From NCBI GenBank assembly GCA_944474755.1, contig OX104112.1:67008433-67072432 (forward strand): a stretch of 64,000 nucleotides of DNA, given 5' to 3'. The position numbers were made by a program, and so were the translations under genes. The notes under the pieces were generated by a model. That model worked only from the letters and a program-made list of their open reading frames with translations, did no database searches and had not been told where the DNA came from. The DNA comes from Limnoperna fortunei (Eukaryota > Mollusca > Bivalvia > Mytilida > Modiolidae). Below are positions 10,313 through 22,430 of the stretch, one piece after another (the first letter of the stretch is position 1; each line of letters opens with the position of its first letter).

Positions 10313-12274
10313 TTGAATTAATTAATAATTTATATATAAGTGTATTTGCATAAGCGGAATTTTAAAAAAAAATGTGACCTGAATGTTTGTGTCGGAAATA
10401 GACGTTATGTCTAGTGCCTAAACGTTGACAACGCTGACACAGACATTATAGAAAATAGAAGTTATATTTTGATTTTTATATATTTTAAATTTAATTTCCG
10501 TCCTCCGTTAATATTTTAGCATGTTATTTTCGAGTACAAATGGTGCGCGTATTAAGAGTGAAAATTTGTGAAATTGGACATTCTTCCACATAAAACGGAA
10601 AAAACGATTTCTTTGGAGTTGATTTAATGTAAGGAATAAATTTTAAAAGACTTTTCAAATAAAACATTTGCGTAAAAACTATGTATCTAAATAGTTTCTC
10701 GTTTAAAACAAGCGCGTAAAAGATATCGGCCGCTCACTTGCCTATGTCACCAAGAATTCTTGAACTTGTTTCACTATCTGAAGCCAAAATATGATGACGT
10801 CATATTATTTTATGGCGTCATAAACTCCATCAGCCTAGCTTTCTTGTAATATCAAAATCATTCCAATACTACCTTTAATTTAATTTCGGCGATAAAAAGT
10901 TCAACAGATCATCGCAGAGATGTTAATTGTCTACGCTAAAAAAAACCCGATTACGTTTGTTTTGTTTGTTTGAATATTGTTTAACACCCGATTACGTAAT
11001 TTCGTATCTAAATGGCATTGACAAAAAAATAAGTTAAGTTGGTTCATAAGCTTGCAAGCGATTTAGAGTATATATTATTGGGAAAAGTATCTTATAAATT
11101 TAATTATATAATTGGTAGACGCTCAGATGCGAAAGTGTATCACCAACACAGTACGCAACGGCACAATAGTTGCTTATATACAGGAGGGCATTTTTATGAT
11201 TTTTTGACTGCACGAGTATTGACCTTGTTGAAACAAAAATAATTCTACTGTGAAATAAGATTACTTTCCCTCCATAGGCGGAAATAACCGAAGTGAACAA
11301 ATTTGTATTTGGATGCTTATCATCCAGTTAGTACCGTTTCAGTTGTATTCAAGAAAACAAGAAATAAGCAATACATTCAATTGTTTAAATGAATAGCATA
11401 TTTTTAAAGAGATTACAACATAGAGACATTGGTTTTCTCACTAATGAGACAGCGTAGTACCTATTTTTAGCCGGTTGAGATATCCTTGTCTCAACCCGTG
11501 GGTGAGATAAGAATTTCACGCTCCTTTTCCCGTAAAAATGTATTGTGACTGTCGGTTCAGCAATACAAATTATAAAATATTTGCTTTAGTTGTGTTGGTT
11601 TACTATGCCTTTTTAAATATTAACATGAAAACAACATATCTGAGCTTCCATGGCCCAATTTATGCCACAATATGATAGCTGTAAACATCATAACCTGGTC
11701 TCCTGGTGCAATATTTTTCATTGACGCAAGCTTCACTTCAAATATAACACCAGGTCAGGACCTCCGATATAAGCATTTTAATTGGTTGATAATATGACGC
11801 CATTTAATATCATATGCACATGTCAATCATTTTTTAAAGCTGGGAATTCCTTTTCTTCTTAAAAATTTAAACATAAATTGCATTTAACTTTACGTTAAAA
11901 TTATTAAATCTTAATGCAAACTCAGCTGAGAAATGTAAACATTGAACGTCATAAAGAGAATGACGTCATAATACGTTCGGTCTACTTTAACTTATCTATG
12001 ATACAAAATGGTTAGTCTAGAGAATACCCGAACGTCAAATTTCAACGCTGTCACCGTTGAAATCCAATGCTCCTGACCTGACGTTATATCCGAAGGCCGC
12101 TTAGGCTAATGAGGATATCATCGTCAGGGTACCAGAATATAAACATCAAAACAAACACGGTGACGCAACATGTGTACACTGGAGATTACGTTCAGGGTAG
12201 ATAACTCCATTTGTTGCCATCTTTCAATAGAACAGAACCGGATTTTTTTAATGAATTAGTGAGAAATAGAATCA
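10313..12274. other. No gene seen; short inverted repeats only
   Basis: AT-rich DNA with no supported gene. Short palindromes include a GTTGAGA...TCTCAAC hairpin near 11476-11500 and a weak inverted pair (ATATAACACCAGGTCAGG near 11751 against the reverse complement near 12075-12095) that could be the ends of a decayed MITE. Confidence 0.45.
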
Positions 12275-12423
12275 AACACCGGTGGTTGAGCAAGACGGGA
12301 AAATCTCAGACTTCCGCGTGAAAGATTTCTTTTGATCTTCAACTCGGCAGAGCCTCGTTGGAGACCAGAAATCTTTTCACTTGGGTGTCTGAGAATTTCC
12401 CGTCTTGTCCTCCCACCGGTGTT
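12275..12423. mobile_element. Foldback element, ~149-bp imperfect palindrome
   Basis: The left arm (AACACCGGTGG...) and the right arm (...CCACCGGTGTT) pair along nearly the whole length with scattered mismatches, around a CTCGGCAGAGCCTCG centre. As RNA or single-stranded DNA it would form one long hairpin. No ORF. Confidence 0.65.
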
Positions 12424-12461
12424 AGATCCTATATATCTTCTTCTCTAGAACCACTATACCA

Positions 12462-12665
12462 ATTTTAATATCAAACTCGGCACAAAGTATAAAAGGGCGA
12501 AGGAAGTTGAATGAAACGGGTCGCTCTCTCTTTAATAAAGAGAAAATTAAGAAATCAAAGATGGAAATAATATATAGATTTTTAAAATATACTATTCTAA
12601 GGTTCATAAATTCCTGCGCGTTTTATGGTCGATTCTTCTGGTTAGACTTGTTCAAGTGAGAGCGT
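12462..12665. repeat. 204-bp direct repeat, copy 1
   Basis: Apparently identical to 12919-13122. The first half resembles the more diverged sequence around 13925-14040 (ACCACTGTACCAATTTTAA... through GATAATTAAGAAAT), so it belongs to a dispersed family as well as being a recent local duplication. Confidence 0.8.
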
Positions 12666-12732
12666 TAGGGACTATGGGTCTCTTTTTCAGTAACTCACGT
12701 TCGACCAGTAAGTGATTTAAAAGTGAGAATGT

Positions 12733-12753
12733 CAATCAATCAATCAATCAATT

Positions 12754-12815
<62 letters not shown>
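12733..12815. repeat. (CAAT)n microsatellite
   Basis: About twenty CAAT/ATCA units with one interruption (ATTAATC). It lies between the two identical 204-bp repeats. Confidence 0.9.
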
Positions 12816-12918
12816 GCGATAAATCACGCGATAAATCAAATATATCTATCAATTAATGGTTTTCAAAAGAAAGATCACGGCATCACTATAGATTCTAATA
12901 TGACGTCCTGCTTCAGCT

Positions 12919-13122
12919 ATTTTAATATCAAACTCGGCACAAAGTATAAAAGGGCGAAGGAAGTTGAATGAAACGGGTCGCTCTCTCTTTAATAAAGAGA
13001 AAATTAAGAAATCAAAGATGGAAATAATATATAGATTTTTAAAATATACTATTCTAAGGTTCATAAATTCCTGCGCGTTTTATGGTCGATTCTTCTGGTT
13101 AGACTTGTTCAAGTGAGAGCGT
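12919..13122. repeat. 204-bp direct repeat, copy 2
   Basis: Second copy of 12462-12665. The apparent lack of differences means a recent duplication or gene conversion. Confidence 0.8.
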
Positions 13123-13594
13123 ATCAAAATTCCAATAAGTTTAGTTCGCACATGCGTAAGCTTTTGTGTAAATGTAAAAACTGACTTACAAATGCCGCTT
13201 GTTATGTATTATCCATAATTATCGTTATTGTTAATAATTTAGTTATTTTTAGTCTGAAATCTGAGATTTGTATGATTTAAATTACTCTGATATATTATCT
13301 TTTTAACAATTCTACATTCGAATTAATATGAAGTCACAATTAGAATTCCGACGTCATATTACGCAGAACTGAAATTTTCAAACTGGAACAATGCAATTTC
13401 GTTAAGATTTCTCAATATTTTGTGTACGTATATTCAATAAAATGACGATAATATATGTTTATGTCAATTTTCTTTGCTTTAACACACTGTTTTGAGAAAT
13501 ATCTTATTAGTTTAAAAAAACAATATTACCATTGAAAGCGTCCTCTTAGAGCCACTTCGAAATTTTGAAACATTTGTTAGACATATAAGAATCG
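13123..13594. other. No gene seen
   Basis: AT-rich sequence without supported features. Confidence 0.45.
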
Positions 13595-13698
13595 AAATAG
13601 ATAATTGCGAGCGGGCAATTGCTCGGTATAAAATATTGACAAATATAAGGTCCGACCATGTTCTAATTCGCATATAGCCCGCTCGCAATAATCTATTT
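13595..13698. mobile_element. Small foldback element with ~20-bp arms
   Basis: ATAGATAATTGCGAGCGGGC at the left is answered by GCCCGCTCGCAATAATCTAT at the right, with one mismatch. The ~60-bp centre is unrelated. Confidence 0.55.
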
Positions 13699-13924
13699 TT
13701 TGCGCTTCCATATGTACGATGGCTCCTGTGGCCTCGTTGGATGAGTGGCTCAGTTTGTAAGTAATCTACTTATGATCTCCCGCATGACAACACTGAAGTT
13801 GCCTTTCAGCTTTATTTTGAGCCCGAACCTTAACTGACAATGGTTGAAGGTCAAAGGTTTTCACGAGACTGCGGCTTGCCATTTGGATGAAAATTGAACG
13901 CCAAGATATTGCTGAAAAGTTTTA

Positions 13925-14152
13925 CATCTTCTCCAGAACCACTGTACCAATTTTAAATCGAACTCATCACAAAGTATTATTAGGTGAAGGGAGTTGTTTA
14001 AATAACTGGTCGAACCCTTTTCAAAGAGGATAATTAAGAAATTGTGACGATATCAAAGGGGAGATTATTAAGAAATTGTAAATATATCAAAGGGGAGATA
14101 ATTAAGAAATCGTTACGATACCAAAGGGGAGATAATTATTAATAAGAAAATA
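13925..14152. repeat. Dispersed repeat with ~33-bp internal tandem units
   Basis: The left part is a diverged relative of the 204-bp repeat at 12462. The right part (about 14029-14152) is three to four units of CAAAGGGGAGATAATTAAGA with variable spacers. Confidence 0.55.
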
Positions 14153-15690
14153 GAGATAATAAAGAGATTGTTAAAATATTATGTTTCAATTTCAGATTTG
14201 TCAGGTACTTTTGTGTGTTAATGCAATTTAGGTACAATTGAGATTTAACTTGACACGAGAGTAGATTTCAGACCAGAAAATACACGCAAAATTCTTTTCA
14301 CGTAGCATCGGGAGACTATACCCAGCCACTGGAACCTGATAAAATTTTCCGAACCAAATGAAAACAACGTTATAAATGTAGTGATAGTCACAAACGAAAT
14401 CTGGTCACGTTACCTTTCAAAATACATTTCGTCTTGTCAATCTGCCGGTTGAAATTTTTATACAACGTTTTCTACAGTGTAAAATCAGTTCCAAATAATT
14501 CATGCTGTGACCTTGATAATGAGAAGCTTAAAAGGGAAATTCAGAGTCACATTACGTTTCAAAATACATTTCGTGCAGTAAGTCTCTCCCATTTGAAATT
14601 TTTGGTAAATCAATTAAGCCACATATGGTGAAGATGATGTAAAGTTAAATGAAGGCGTCTTTCATCTTCAAGTAGCTTTAATGTATTTTTATGTATTGTT
14701 ATCTTATAAACTAACACTGTATGCCGTGAATACCTCATTAGGGAAATACTATAGACATTCAGTGTTGGCGTACTAATAATGAGAAATTAAATAGTATAAA
14801 TGCACCAGTGAAGGATAGGGAAATACAGATAAACTGTATTTATCTGAAATATTAACGGGAACTTGGATACATGTTAAGAATGGTTAGAATCGGCCCGAAA
14901 ATGTTGAACAAATGCAAGAGTAGATTTAAAATTTAGCCGATGTTTCCGCAGAAAATAACAAGTTAAATAATAATAAAGGTGAAAACAAAGATCAATATAA
15001 TCTCTAGAACGCAGAACAAATACCGAAAGGTGTCAAAATTGATTTTTTATTAAACATGTGTCAGATCTGTTATAGAGTTTGATGTAGGTAAATGGAAGAT
15101 TTACCTGTAATGTTGTTGGGACTGCATTATGTTTTATGTTTTATTCTGTTCCAGTATCGTTTATTGTTGTATGATACAAATTCTGAGTAACAACTGAAGT
15201 AGAGAGAATTGTGATAGATGTGTTCAAAGAAAAAAAAAGCCAGTGATGTGAAAATAGTAGATGTAAAGCAAAATAATTAACGTGAAAAGAGAAAATTCCA
15301 AATTAACAAGAAATTGAGAAGATTTAAACATCAAAGAGTAAACAAGTTACAATGGTGCGCTGAACAGAAATGCAAATTCAATTGATGTAATAGACGATCT
15401 CCGATCAAGGCTAGAAAGCTATGAAAGTAAATCATTACATAGTATTTATTTCATGACCTTTTATAATAAGGAGAAAGTTACATATAAAAAAATTTGTTAA
15501 GAAGTATAGTGATGATTGTAATGACAGTTCTAATATATATTCTCTCAAATAAACCCAACATAAGCAAAATTATGTTTTACTTCATAATTTCCAATTATAA
15601 ATTACAACAGAAATAAAACACACACAAAACTAACATTTGGCACAAATGTTATCAAAAGGGTCACTTTTACCCAAAATGTTAATTTTGTCC
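14153..15690. other. No gene seen
   Basis: AT-rich. One weak duplication is visible: GTCAC.TTAC.TTTCAAAATA followed by CATTTCGT occurs at about 14403 and 14547. No ORF with protein-like content. Confidence 0.45.
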
Positions 15691-15720
15691 ATCGGAATGC
15701 AATATTTTGCAGAACAACAG

Positions 15721-16560
15721 TCAATATCTGTTATGTCCTCCGTTTGCCTGCAAAACAGCTCTAATACGTCTGGGCATAGACTGAATTAATCGCTGTACTC
15801 GAGCCCAAGGAATTCTTTGCCATTCAACCATTATAAGGCGGTGGTTGACGTTAACATATGTGGCGGTCGAGTTTATCCCACAGATACTCAATCGAGTTTA
15901 GATCTGGTGACCGTGAAGGCAAACGCAAAACATTTACGTTCTGCTGCTCCAAAAAAGAAACAATGATCCTTGAAGTATGCGGTCTGGCATTATTATGTTG
16001 AAAAACCTCCCTATTGACATCGATTGCGGGCAATAAGTGAGGCTGTATAATCAAGTCACGATAGCGAACTGCATTCAAGTTGCCTGCAAAATGAACCAAG
16101 AGTGTTATTCTAGCGCGAGATGCCAGCCCACATCATCACGCTGCCTCCTCCGAAATTGCTGACTTCAACGACAGACACAGTTGTGAGCAAATCGTTCGTT
16201 TCGTCGTCTGTAGATTCGAATTCAGCCATTTCTCTTTCTAGCTAAAGGCGAGATTCATCGCTGAACCACACCCTTCTCCAGTTCTGCAGATCCAATTCTC
16301 AAACAATATTACACCACAGTACCCTTGAATGGCGATGCTGTTGTCTCAAAGTGGCTCCAAAGTATGGTCGTCTGGCGTACCTATCTTGGGCGTTAGTAGT
16401 GATGCGTGGGCCCCCTGCGCTCCGAGTTCTGTCTTCTGAAGTGTCAAGCTGCTGGTACCGCTATCATCTTCAATCGTGCTGCGGTGAACATTGAAGTTCC
16501 TTGCAACCTCAGTCTGTGATTCGCCGGACTGGGGTCGACCAATTAGACAACTGCGTTAGA
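15721..16560 (-). pseudogene. Tc1-like DDE transposase relic
   Basis: Read on the minus strand, a Tc1-type transposase can be followed with frame breaks. There is an N-terminal helix-turn-helix piece (GESQTEVARNFNVHRSTI), then NWRRVWFSDESRL with the first catalytic Asp, GGGSVMMWAGIS, VFQHNNARPHTSR, RSPDLNSIEYLWDKLDRH with the final Glu, and the C terminus EWQRIPWARVQRLIQSM...GGHNRY. The second catalytic Asp (normally QHDNARPH) is Asn. With the stop near GISR and several shifts, this makes the copy inactive. The open part is 15851-16099. Flanking inverted repeats were not found. Confidence 0.8.
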
Positions 16561-16599
16561 GAAAAAAAAGGACCGAGTTTTTATACCGCCAGTACCCGC

Positions 16600-16884
16600 C
16601 TACAAATCACCCATGAAATGCACGAGCAAAACCAACTGATTTTTGTCAAGCCTCTATACATGACATGTTTCGAAACGTACGTACCAAGTTTTCACGCTTG
16701 ATTGAATTTAAATGCAGTCCGAGGTGAAATGTCATATGTGGTTTAAATGTTATCACCAATATTTATTTTCTCAGTAAGCCAATTTATATTTAAGAACATT
16801 TTTTTTGTTTGCGTTTCTTTTTTGGGAAAGTATATATATTGTAGATGAAATCAGCAAGATTCGTAAAAGCAAGAAATCAGTATT
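16600..16884. other. No gene seen
   Basis: Probably the residual 5' part of the Tc1 element and its flank. No terminal repeat recognised. Confidence 0.4.
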
Positions 16885-17038
16885 TAAGGAATACTTAAGA
16901 TTTCCGAACAGGTTATACGATATAACATGGTTTGGGTCTGTTTACGCCTAATAAACCGCGAAGATGTTTATGAGTGGTATATACACAACCTAACCATGTT
17001 ATATAAGTATAGCTGTCAGAAATTTCAAATATTCCTTT
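16885..17038. mobile_element. Foldback element with AATAAACCGCGAAG centre
   Basis: AAGGAATACTTAAGATTTCC...TATAACATGGTT at the left pairs with the reverse complement of AACCATGTTATA...GAAATTTCAAATATTCCTTT at the right. The centre contains TAATAAACCGCGAAG and a TTTATG, shared with the foldback at 17215-17309. Confidence 0.55.
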
Positions 17039-17214
17039 AAGATAGAAATGACGTCATGGCACTTTTTGAATTTTATTAAGCGTAAGAATAGCTTTCGTGA
17101 AGAACACAAGTTATATCGTATAATAGTTTTTCTCCATTTAAATTTGGCTATTAATCAGATTTCAGCTTTCAAAGCAAATAAAATTTCTAAGGATTGTTTT
17201 CAATTGCTGGTTAT

Positions 17215-17309
17215 ATTGTTGGATAAGACGACTGGTCGGTTTAGCAAATAAACCGCGAAGCGTTTTATGTGTAGCGTAAACTCACCCAAAGTCGTCTATA
17301 TCCAATAAT
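17215..17309. mobile_element. Foldback element with AATAAACCGCGAAG centre, second type
   Basis: The arms ATTGTTGGATAAGACGACT and AGTCGTCTATATCCAATAAT are inverted copies. The centre again has AATAAACCGCGAAGCGTTTT, as in 16885-17038, although the arms are unrelated to those of that element. Confidence 0.55.
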
Positions 17310-17550
17310 CTATCAAAAAATGAAAATAATTCTTATATTTTAAATTCAATATTATGAAAAGAAATAACAAAAACAATATTGAACAACGTAGTCAAATAAT
17401 ATTTGCAATATCTCTGCCATTTATTTACCATTGAAAGAAAGGAAAGACCACGGGAAAGACAAATACTACTCTAGCAGATCGCATTACAACATTGAACATT
17501 GAAAGAAATAAAAAGGCGAATAAATCTTAAGCAGACAATGGTCATCTATC

Positions 17551-18589
17551 TATACTACTAAATTTATAGACCCCTTTTATAAGCGCGCATCACAAAACAC
17601 AGAGAAATAGCCCAGTATAAACCATATAAGGTTACATGCAGTTAATGTTGTAGATGCAAAATATTTAATTTTAATATCGATTATCACTTTAAATAATTAG
17701 CAATTACCAATTAATTACGTCCGCAAGTTTGTACCGGATACGGTCCTCCATTACATTTAAAAATTTATTTCCGGGGCAAGGAAAACCCGTGAGGGGTTCA
17801 AAACAAACGTACGCCTACCCAACTGGCAACTGTTAAATTAGAAGGCATTTATTACAAAATAAATTTGTAATCAGTGCAAGCGTAACTGTAGTTCTTTTTT
17901 AATGTCATAATATGAATGTAGGCGCAGCCTAAATGCGAACATCGCACATTGTTCATGTCGTTACTTCAGAGCCCCCTAACAGTGCCTCTACATTCCATTG
18001 ATGACGTAACGTCTTATCTAATGTGTTGGTGACGTCACAAACTCAATTTCAAATACAGCGTTTCACATTGAAAAAAATTGTCTGGCATTTTTGTAGAAAT
18101 TTAAAAAATAAACATTTTAATTTTATCGATGTCAAAATTATTTTTGTCTACTTTTATATTATATATTTTTTCGTTCGTCTACAATATTTTCTTCGGATAG
18201 CTCAGGGCTACCATCTGAAATGGATTTGTTCATATGGATCACGTGACTTTTTTGTAACCGTATAGCTCGCATCTGCGATGCTCGCTATAAGTCCTTATTA
18301 CAGTGAAAACAACATTCGTAGGACCTACCAGACATGTCTAGTGAAAATCCCTTCGATTCCAATCGTTTTCTTGAAGTGATCCGGCGGAATTTAAACAAGA
18401 ACGAACTGTTCGCTTGCTTCACGTAATGGAAGTCTATAGCTGTAGTTGGTATATTTATAAGGTTACATGCAGTTGATGTTGCACATTAAAAATATTTAAT
18501 GTTGATATCGATAAAGTAGATTATTAAATTATTTCTCTATGTTTTGTGATGCGCGCTTAAAAAAGTGGGTCTATAATTTTAGTAGTATA
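17551..18589. mobile_element. ~1.04-kb TIR element, possibly with TA target
   Basis: TATACTACTAAATTTATAGA at the left matches the reverse complement of the right end (TCTATAATTTTAGTAGTATA), and the similarity runs about 50 bp through AAGCGCGCATCACAAAACA. A TA precedes CTACTAAA on both sides, fitting a TA target site. A subterminal segment, AAGGTTACATGCAGTT, occurs near both ends (17630 and 18461). Inside, 18334-18426 could encode a 30-residue peptide (MSSENPFDSNRFLEVIRRNL...), too short to identify. No transposase, so non-autonomous. Confidence 0.65.
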
Positions 18590-19650
18590 TTTTGGTAAAT
18601 TTCTGAGCGACAACGAACCCAAATTTATGCAAAGCAACCCATCCCTGTCATATTAACCTACAGTTTTGTTCCTTATATTACTATCATAAATTAAAGTAAC
18701 CACCAGAATCAATACCACGTGTTAAAAAAATTCATCTTTCTAGTACATTGAATAGATGCAAGAACAGAGATTAAAGCACTCGTGCTGGTATTTTAATTCC
18801 AACATACTTAATTGACAAAAACTTAAGACACATGTTATCAACTTATCAATACAGATATATTCATGTGGGTGACGAATGCAGACATTTTTCATGCCAGACA
18901 ACACACAGAGAGAAGGTTTATTTAAAAAGGCAGTTATACATGTATTTGCAAAGAAATTAATAATGGAAATACTTTTTTTTGTCCACGAAGGTCCGGAGCC
19001 TTGAAAAAATCTACCATTATTCTAACAATGCTCAATGAGATACACTACTACGTACACAAAACAAGAAGAATAGCTAAACATTATGGCACTGTAATACCAT
19101 ATGGTTGCAATAACAAAATTGATAATATAGGTAACCTCTCCACTCCTGGTTACAGCAGTGTTAATGTGATGGACCTTCATTCATTCATAATTACAGGCCA
19201 CAACCTAGCTATGCAGTCGATTTCACAAAAAGTCGCAAGTGTAAAATCTATGGTAATTAAGTGTTGGGGGATCAAAGAGAAATCTATTGTGACGGTTAAA
19301 CTTATGAATGTGTAACCCAAACAACAACTTGAACAATAGGTCAAGTAATTGAATCGCCTTCTGTTGGACTAGACAGACAGAACATAATCTCACTTGGCAG
19401 TAGATGGTATTACCAACTCTACAAGACGTTTTAACAGTCATATGGGAGATAACTCTAATTGAAAATAAACAAGACTTTTCAGTGTATTAATCCAGTTATT
19501 AATCACGGTTATATAATGTGAAAATTTCAGTTCAATTACAATCTATTTAAACATATCCTAATACACAATTTACAAAAACAGAAACGATCAGGAATCAATC
19601 AAAAGATTGGTGTGTTTTAATAAAATTATTTATAAACGTGTATAGACTTT
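18590..19650. other. No gene seen
   Basis: AT-rich sequence leading to the repeat super-array. Open frames here (up to ~104 codons) show no recognisable domain. Confidence 0.45.
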
Positions 19651-19653
19651 ATT

Positions 19654-20379
19654 AAGTCGCCCAAAACGAAGTTTTGGCGACATTGTTTTTGCACCGTTTC
19701 TTATTAAGTCGCCCAAAACGAAGTTTTGGCGACTTATTGTTTTTGCACCGTTTTTTCTTCTTCTTATTATTATTATTACTATTATTCCGGTTTCTCTTTT
19801 TCTAGATCGTGAACTTGTCCGACGCATTTCTCAGAAACGCCTTAATAGAATCAAATAAAATTGGCACAGTTGTAGATCGACATATGGAGGGGTGCAGTCA
19901 ATAGTCGGAATTTTGATAATGGCCGCCATTTTAAAATGGCCGCCACTTGACGACACCCACCCCAAAATGGCAAAAATTTTCCCGTGGTCCGATTTCAACG
20001 AAATTTGGTATGGATGTAGATTTTAGTATTTCGAGTGAAACGCTACCTTTAAATTTTTTCTCCGACGTCGCGTTTCAAAATGGCGGCTAAAAACGTGTAT
20101 AATTTTCAACGTTATGCGATCTCGATGACATTTAACGTGCTCCGATTGCAACAAAATTTGTTGTGGGGGTGGATTTAAGTGTCCCGAGTGCAAATCCAAA
20201 TTCAAAATTTTTTTCCCCACCTGGCGTTTCAAAATGGCCGCCAAAAACACGTCAAATTTTAAACGTTGTCCGATTTTAATGAAATTTGATGTGTAGGTAC
20301 ATCTTAATGTCCTGAGTGGAACGCAATACTATCCATGCGGATTTTGGGCGACTTCTGTGTTGGCATCCAACAAATTATT
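19654..20379 (+). mobile_element. A-family element with a doubled cap
   Basis: Two caps (19654, the second 19706-19735) with arms AAGTCGCC...GGCGACTT. The core has the CACATATGGAGGGGTGCAGT-like phrase of family A and ATGGCCGCC modules. The tail GGGCGACTT (20346-20354) is the inverted copy of the cap start, and a TGTGTTGGCATCCAACA hairpin follows. Confidence 0.6.
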
Positions 20380-20517
20380 AAGTCTCCCAAACGAAGTTTG
20401 GAGACTTATTGTTTTTACTCTGTTTCTTATAATTAAGTCTCCCAAACGAAGTTTGGAGACTTATTGTTTTTACTCTGTTTCTTATTAAGTCGCCGACCAC
20501 GAAGTGTCGGGCGACTT
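20380..20517 (+). repeat. Three stacked 5' caps (B, B, C)
   Basis: Caps at 20380-20407 and 20435-20462 (arms AAGTCTCC/GGAGACTT, family B) and 20487-20517 (AAGTCGCC with GACCACGAAGTGTC inside, family C). Each is followed by ATTGTTTTTACTC.GTTTC, but the first two have no body of their own. Confidence 0.75.
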
Positions 20518-21426
20518 ATTGTTTTTACTCCGTTTCTTATTATTATTATTATTATTATTTTCATATTTCTTATGTTTTCCCCTCGCAATGTTGTCCGCTC
20601 GTTTTCTCGCTCATCTTTTAACTGATCGAAATGAAACTTTGGGAACATGTTAAGGGTGACCTGAAGTTGTGCAATCCACTTTTGAAATTTTCAAAATGGC
20701 CGCCATTTTCAAAATGGCCGCCGTTGAAAAAAATGACGGCCGTTGTCAGATCTCAGTAATTGCCAAAGCAATTTCAATGAAAATTGGTATACTGGTACAG
20801 CTAACTATCCCGAGCATTTTTGCAAAAAAAAAATTCAAAATGGCCGCCATCCGAACACCACCCCCCTAAAACTGTAAAAATTTAAACGTCATCCGATTTA
20901 AACGAAAATTTTCAAAATGGCCGCCGAATCGTCAAAAATTCAACATTGTCATAATTCAACGAAAATAGGTTCTAAAAGTAAATTTGGTATGCCGAGTTCA
21001 ACGGTACACTCAGATTTTTTATACGACCCGCCATTTTTTTAAAAATGGCCACCAGTCGCCAAATCGGCAAAAATTCAACATTGTCGGAACTCAATGAAAA
21101 TTGGTTCCTAAAGTAAATTTAGTATGTCGAGTTCAATGGTCAACTCAGAATTTTTATATGACGCGCTATTTTTTGTAAAATGGCCGCCGAAGTTGCCAAA
21201 TCGGCAAAAAATCAACAACGTTCATGTGGGACAGGTGAAACATGTCTGTGTCAACAGAATACCAGTAAAATTTGAAAATTTACCATTTTTTTTCAATTTT
21301 ATTAGAATTTGAAATCTAGGTGAATAGCAACCTGTAAAGTCAAATATAAGGTGATTCACAGGCTGCACAGGACTATCAGTAACTTCGTTTGGGAGACTTC
21401 ACGTTTCGCGAAACGTAAATTTTAAT
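20518..21426 (+). mobile_element. Chimeric C/B element
   Basis: It begins as a C body (TTTTCATATTTCTTATGTTT) and switches near 20900 to a B body (GCCGAATCGTCAAAAATTC...). It ends in a B tail, CTTCGTTTGGGAGACTT at 21383-21399, the 17-bp inverted copy of the B cap at 20380 and 20435. A perfect ACGTTTCGCGAAACGT palindrome (21401-21416) follows. Confidence 0.6.
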
Positions 21427-22040
21427 TTATTATTATTATTATTATTTCGGTTTCCACTTTTTCTATACCGTGAACTTGTCCGCCACATTTCTCAGAGACG
21501 TCTTAATAGAATCAAATGAAACTTGGCACAGTTGTAGATCGGCATATGGAGGGGTGCAGTCAATGGTCAGAATTTTGATAATGGCTGCCATTTCAAAATG
21601 GCCGCAACTTGACGACACCCACCCAAAAATAGCAAAAATTTTCCCGTTGTCCGATTTCAACGAAATTTGGTATAGAGGTAGATGTTAGTATTTCGAGTGA
21701 AACGCTACCTTTAAATTTTTTCTCCAACGTTGCGTTTCAAAATGGCCGCCAAAAATGTGTATAATTTTCAACGTTATGCGATCTCGATGACATTTAACGT
21801 GCTCCGATTGCAACAAAATTTGGTGTGGAGGTGGATTTAAGTGTATCGACTCGAAATCCAAATTCAGAATTTTTTTTCCACCTGGCGTTTCAAAATGGCC
21901 GCCAAAAACACGTCAAATTTTAAACGTTGTCCGATTTGAATGAAATTTGATATGTAGGTACATCTTAATGTCCTGAGTGGAACGCAATACTATCCATGGG
22001 AATTTTGGGCGACTTCTGTGTTGGCATCCCAACACATTAT
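21427..22040 (+). mobile_element. A-family body and tail without an adjacent cap
   Basis: Starts in the (TTA)n and runs through A modules to the GGGCGACTT tail (22007-22015) and the terminal hairpin TGTGTTGGCATCCCAACACA. The unused A cap at 19654 could be its partner if the intervening elements are nested insertions. Confidence 0.6.
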
Positions 22041-22041
22041 T

Positions 22042-22363
22042 AAGTCGCCGACCACGAAGTGTCGGGCGACTTATTGTTTTTACTCCGTTTCTTATTATTA
22101 TTATTAAGTCGCCGACCACGAAGTGTCGGGCGACTTATTGTTTTTACTCCGTTTCTTATTATTAAGTCGCCGACCACGAAGTGTCGGGCGACTTATTGTT
22201 TTTACTCCGTTTCTTCTTATTAAGTCGCCGACCACGAAGTGTCGGGCGACTTATTGTTTTTACTCCGTTTCTTATTATTATGTCTCCCAAACGAAGTTTT
22301 GGGAGACATATTGTTTTTGTCCGGTTTCTTATTATGTCTCCCAAACGAAGTTTTGGGAGACAT
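22042..22363 (+). repeat. Six stacked 5' caps (four C, two D)
   Basis: C caps at 22042, 22106, 22164 and 22222, then D caps at 22280 and 22334 (arms ATGTCTCCC/GGGAGACAT). They are spaced by 54-64 bp and differ mainly in the number of TTA units between them. Only the last has its body directly attached. Confidence 0.85.
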
Positions 22364-22398
22364 ATTGTTTTTGTCCGGTTTCTTATTATTATTCTTCT

Positions 22399-22430
<32 letters not shown>

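Noticed and set aside
9887..10316. ORFs on both strands through the G/C run (Pro- or Gly-rich peptides)
   Set aside because: Low-complexity products of the poly-G tract inside a decayed MITE.
11715..12100. Possible MITE defined by CAGGTCAGG inverted pair
   Set aside because: Only about 20 bp match and the outer ends do not pair, so it is mentioned only in the description of that stretch.
12422..13064. Two related minus-strand ORFs starting MNLRIVYFKNLYIISIFDF
   Set aside because: They are the same frame in the two identical 204-bp repeats, AT-rich and without domain, so duplication explains the apparent conservation.
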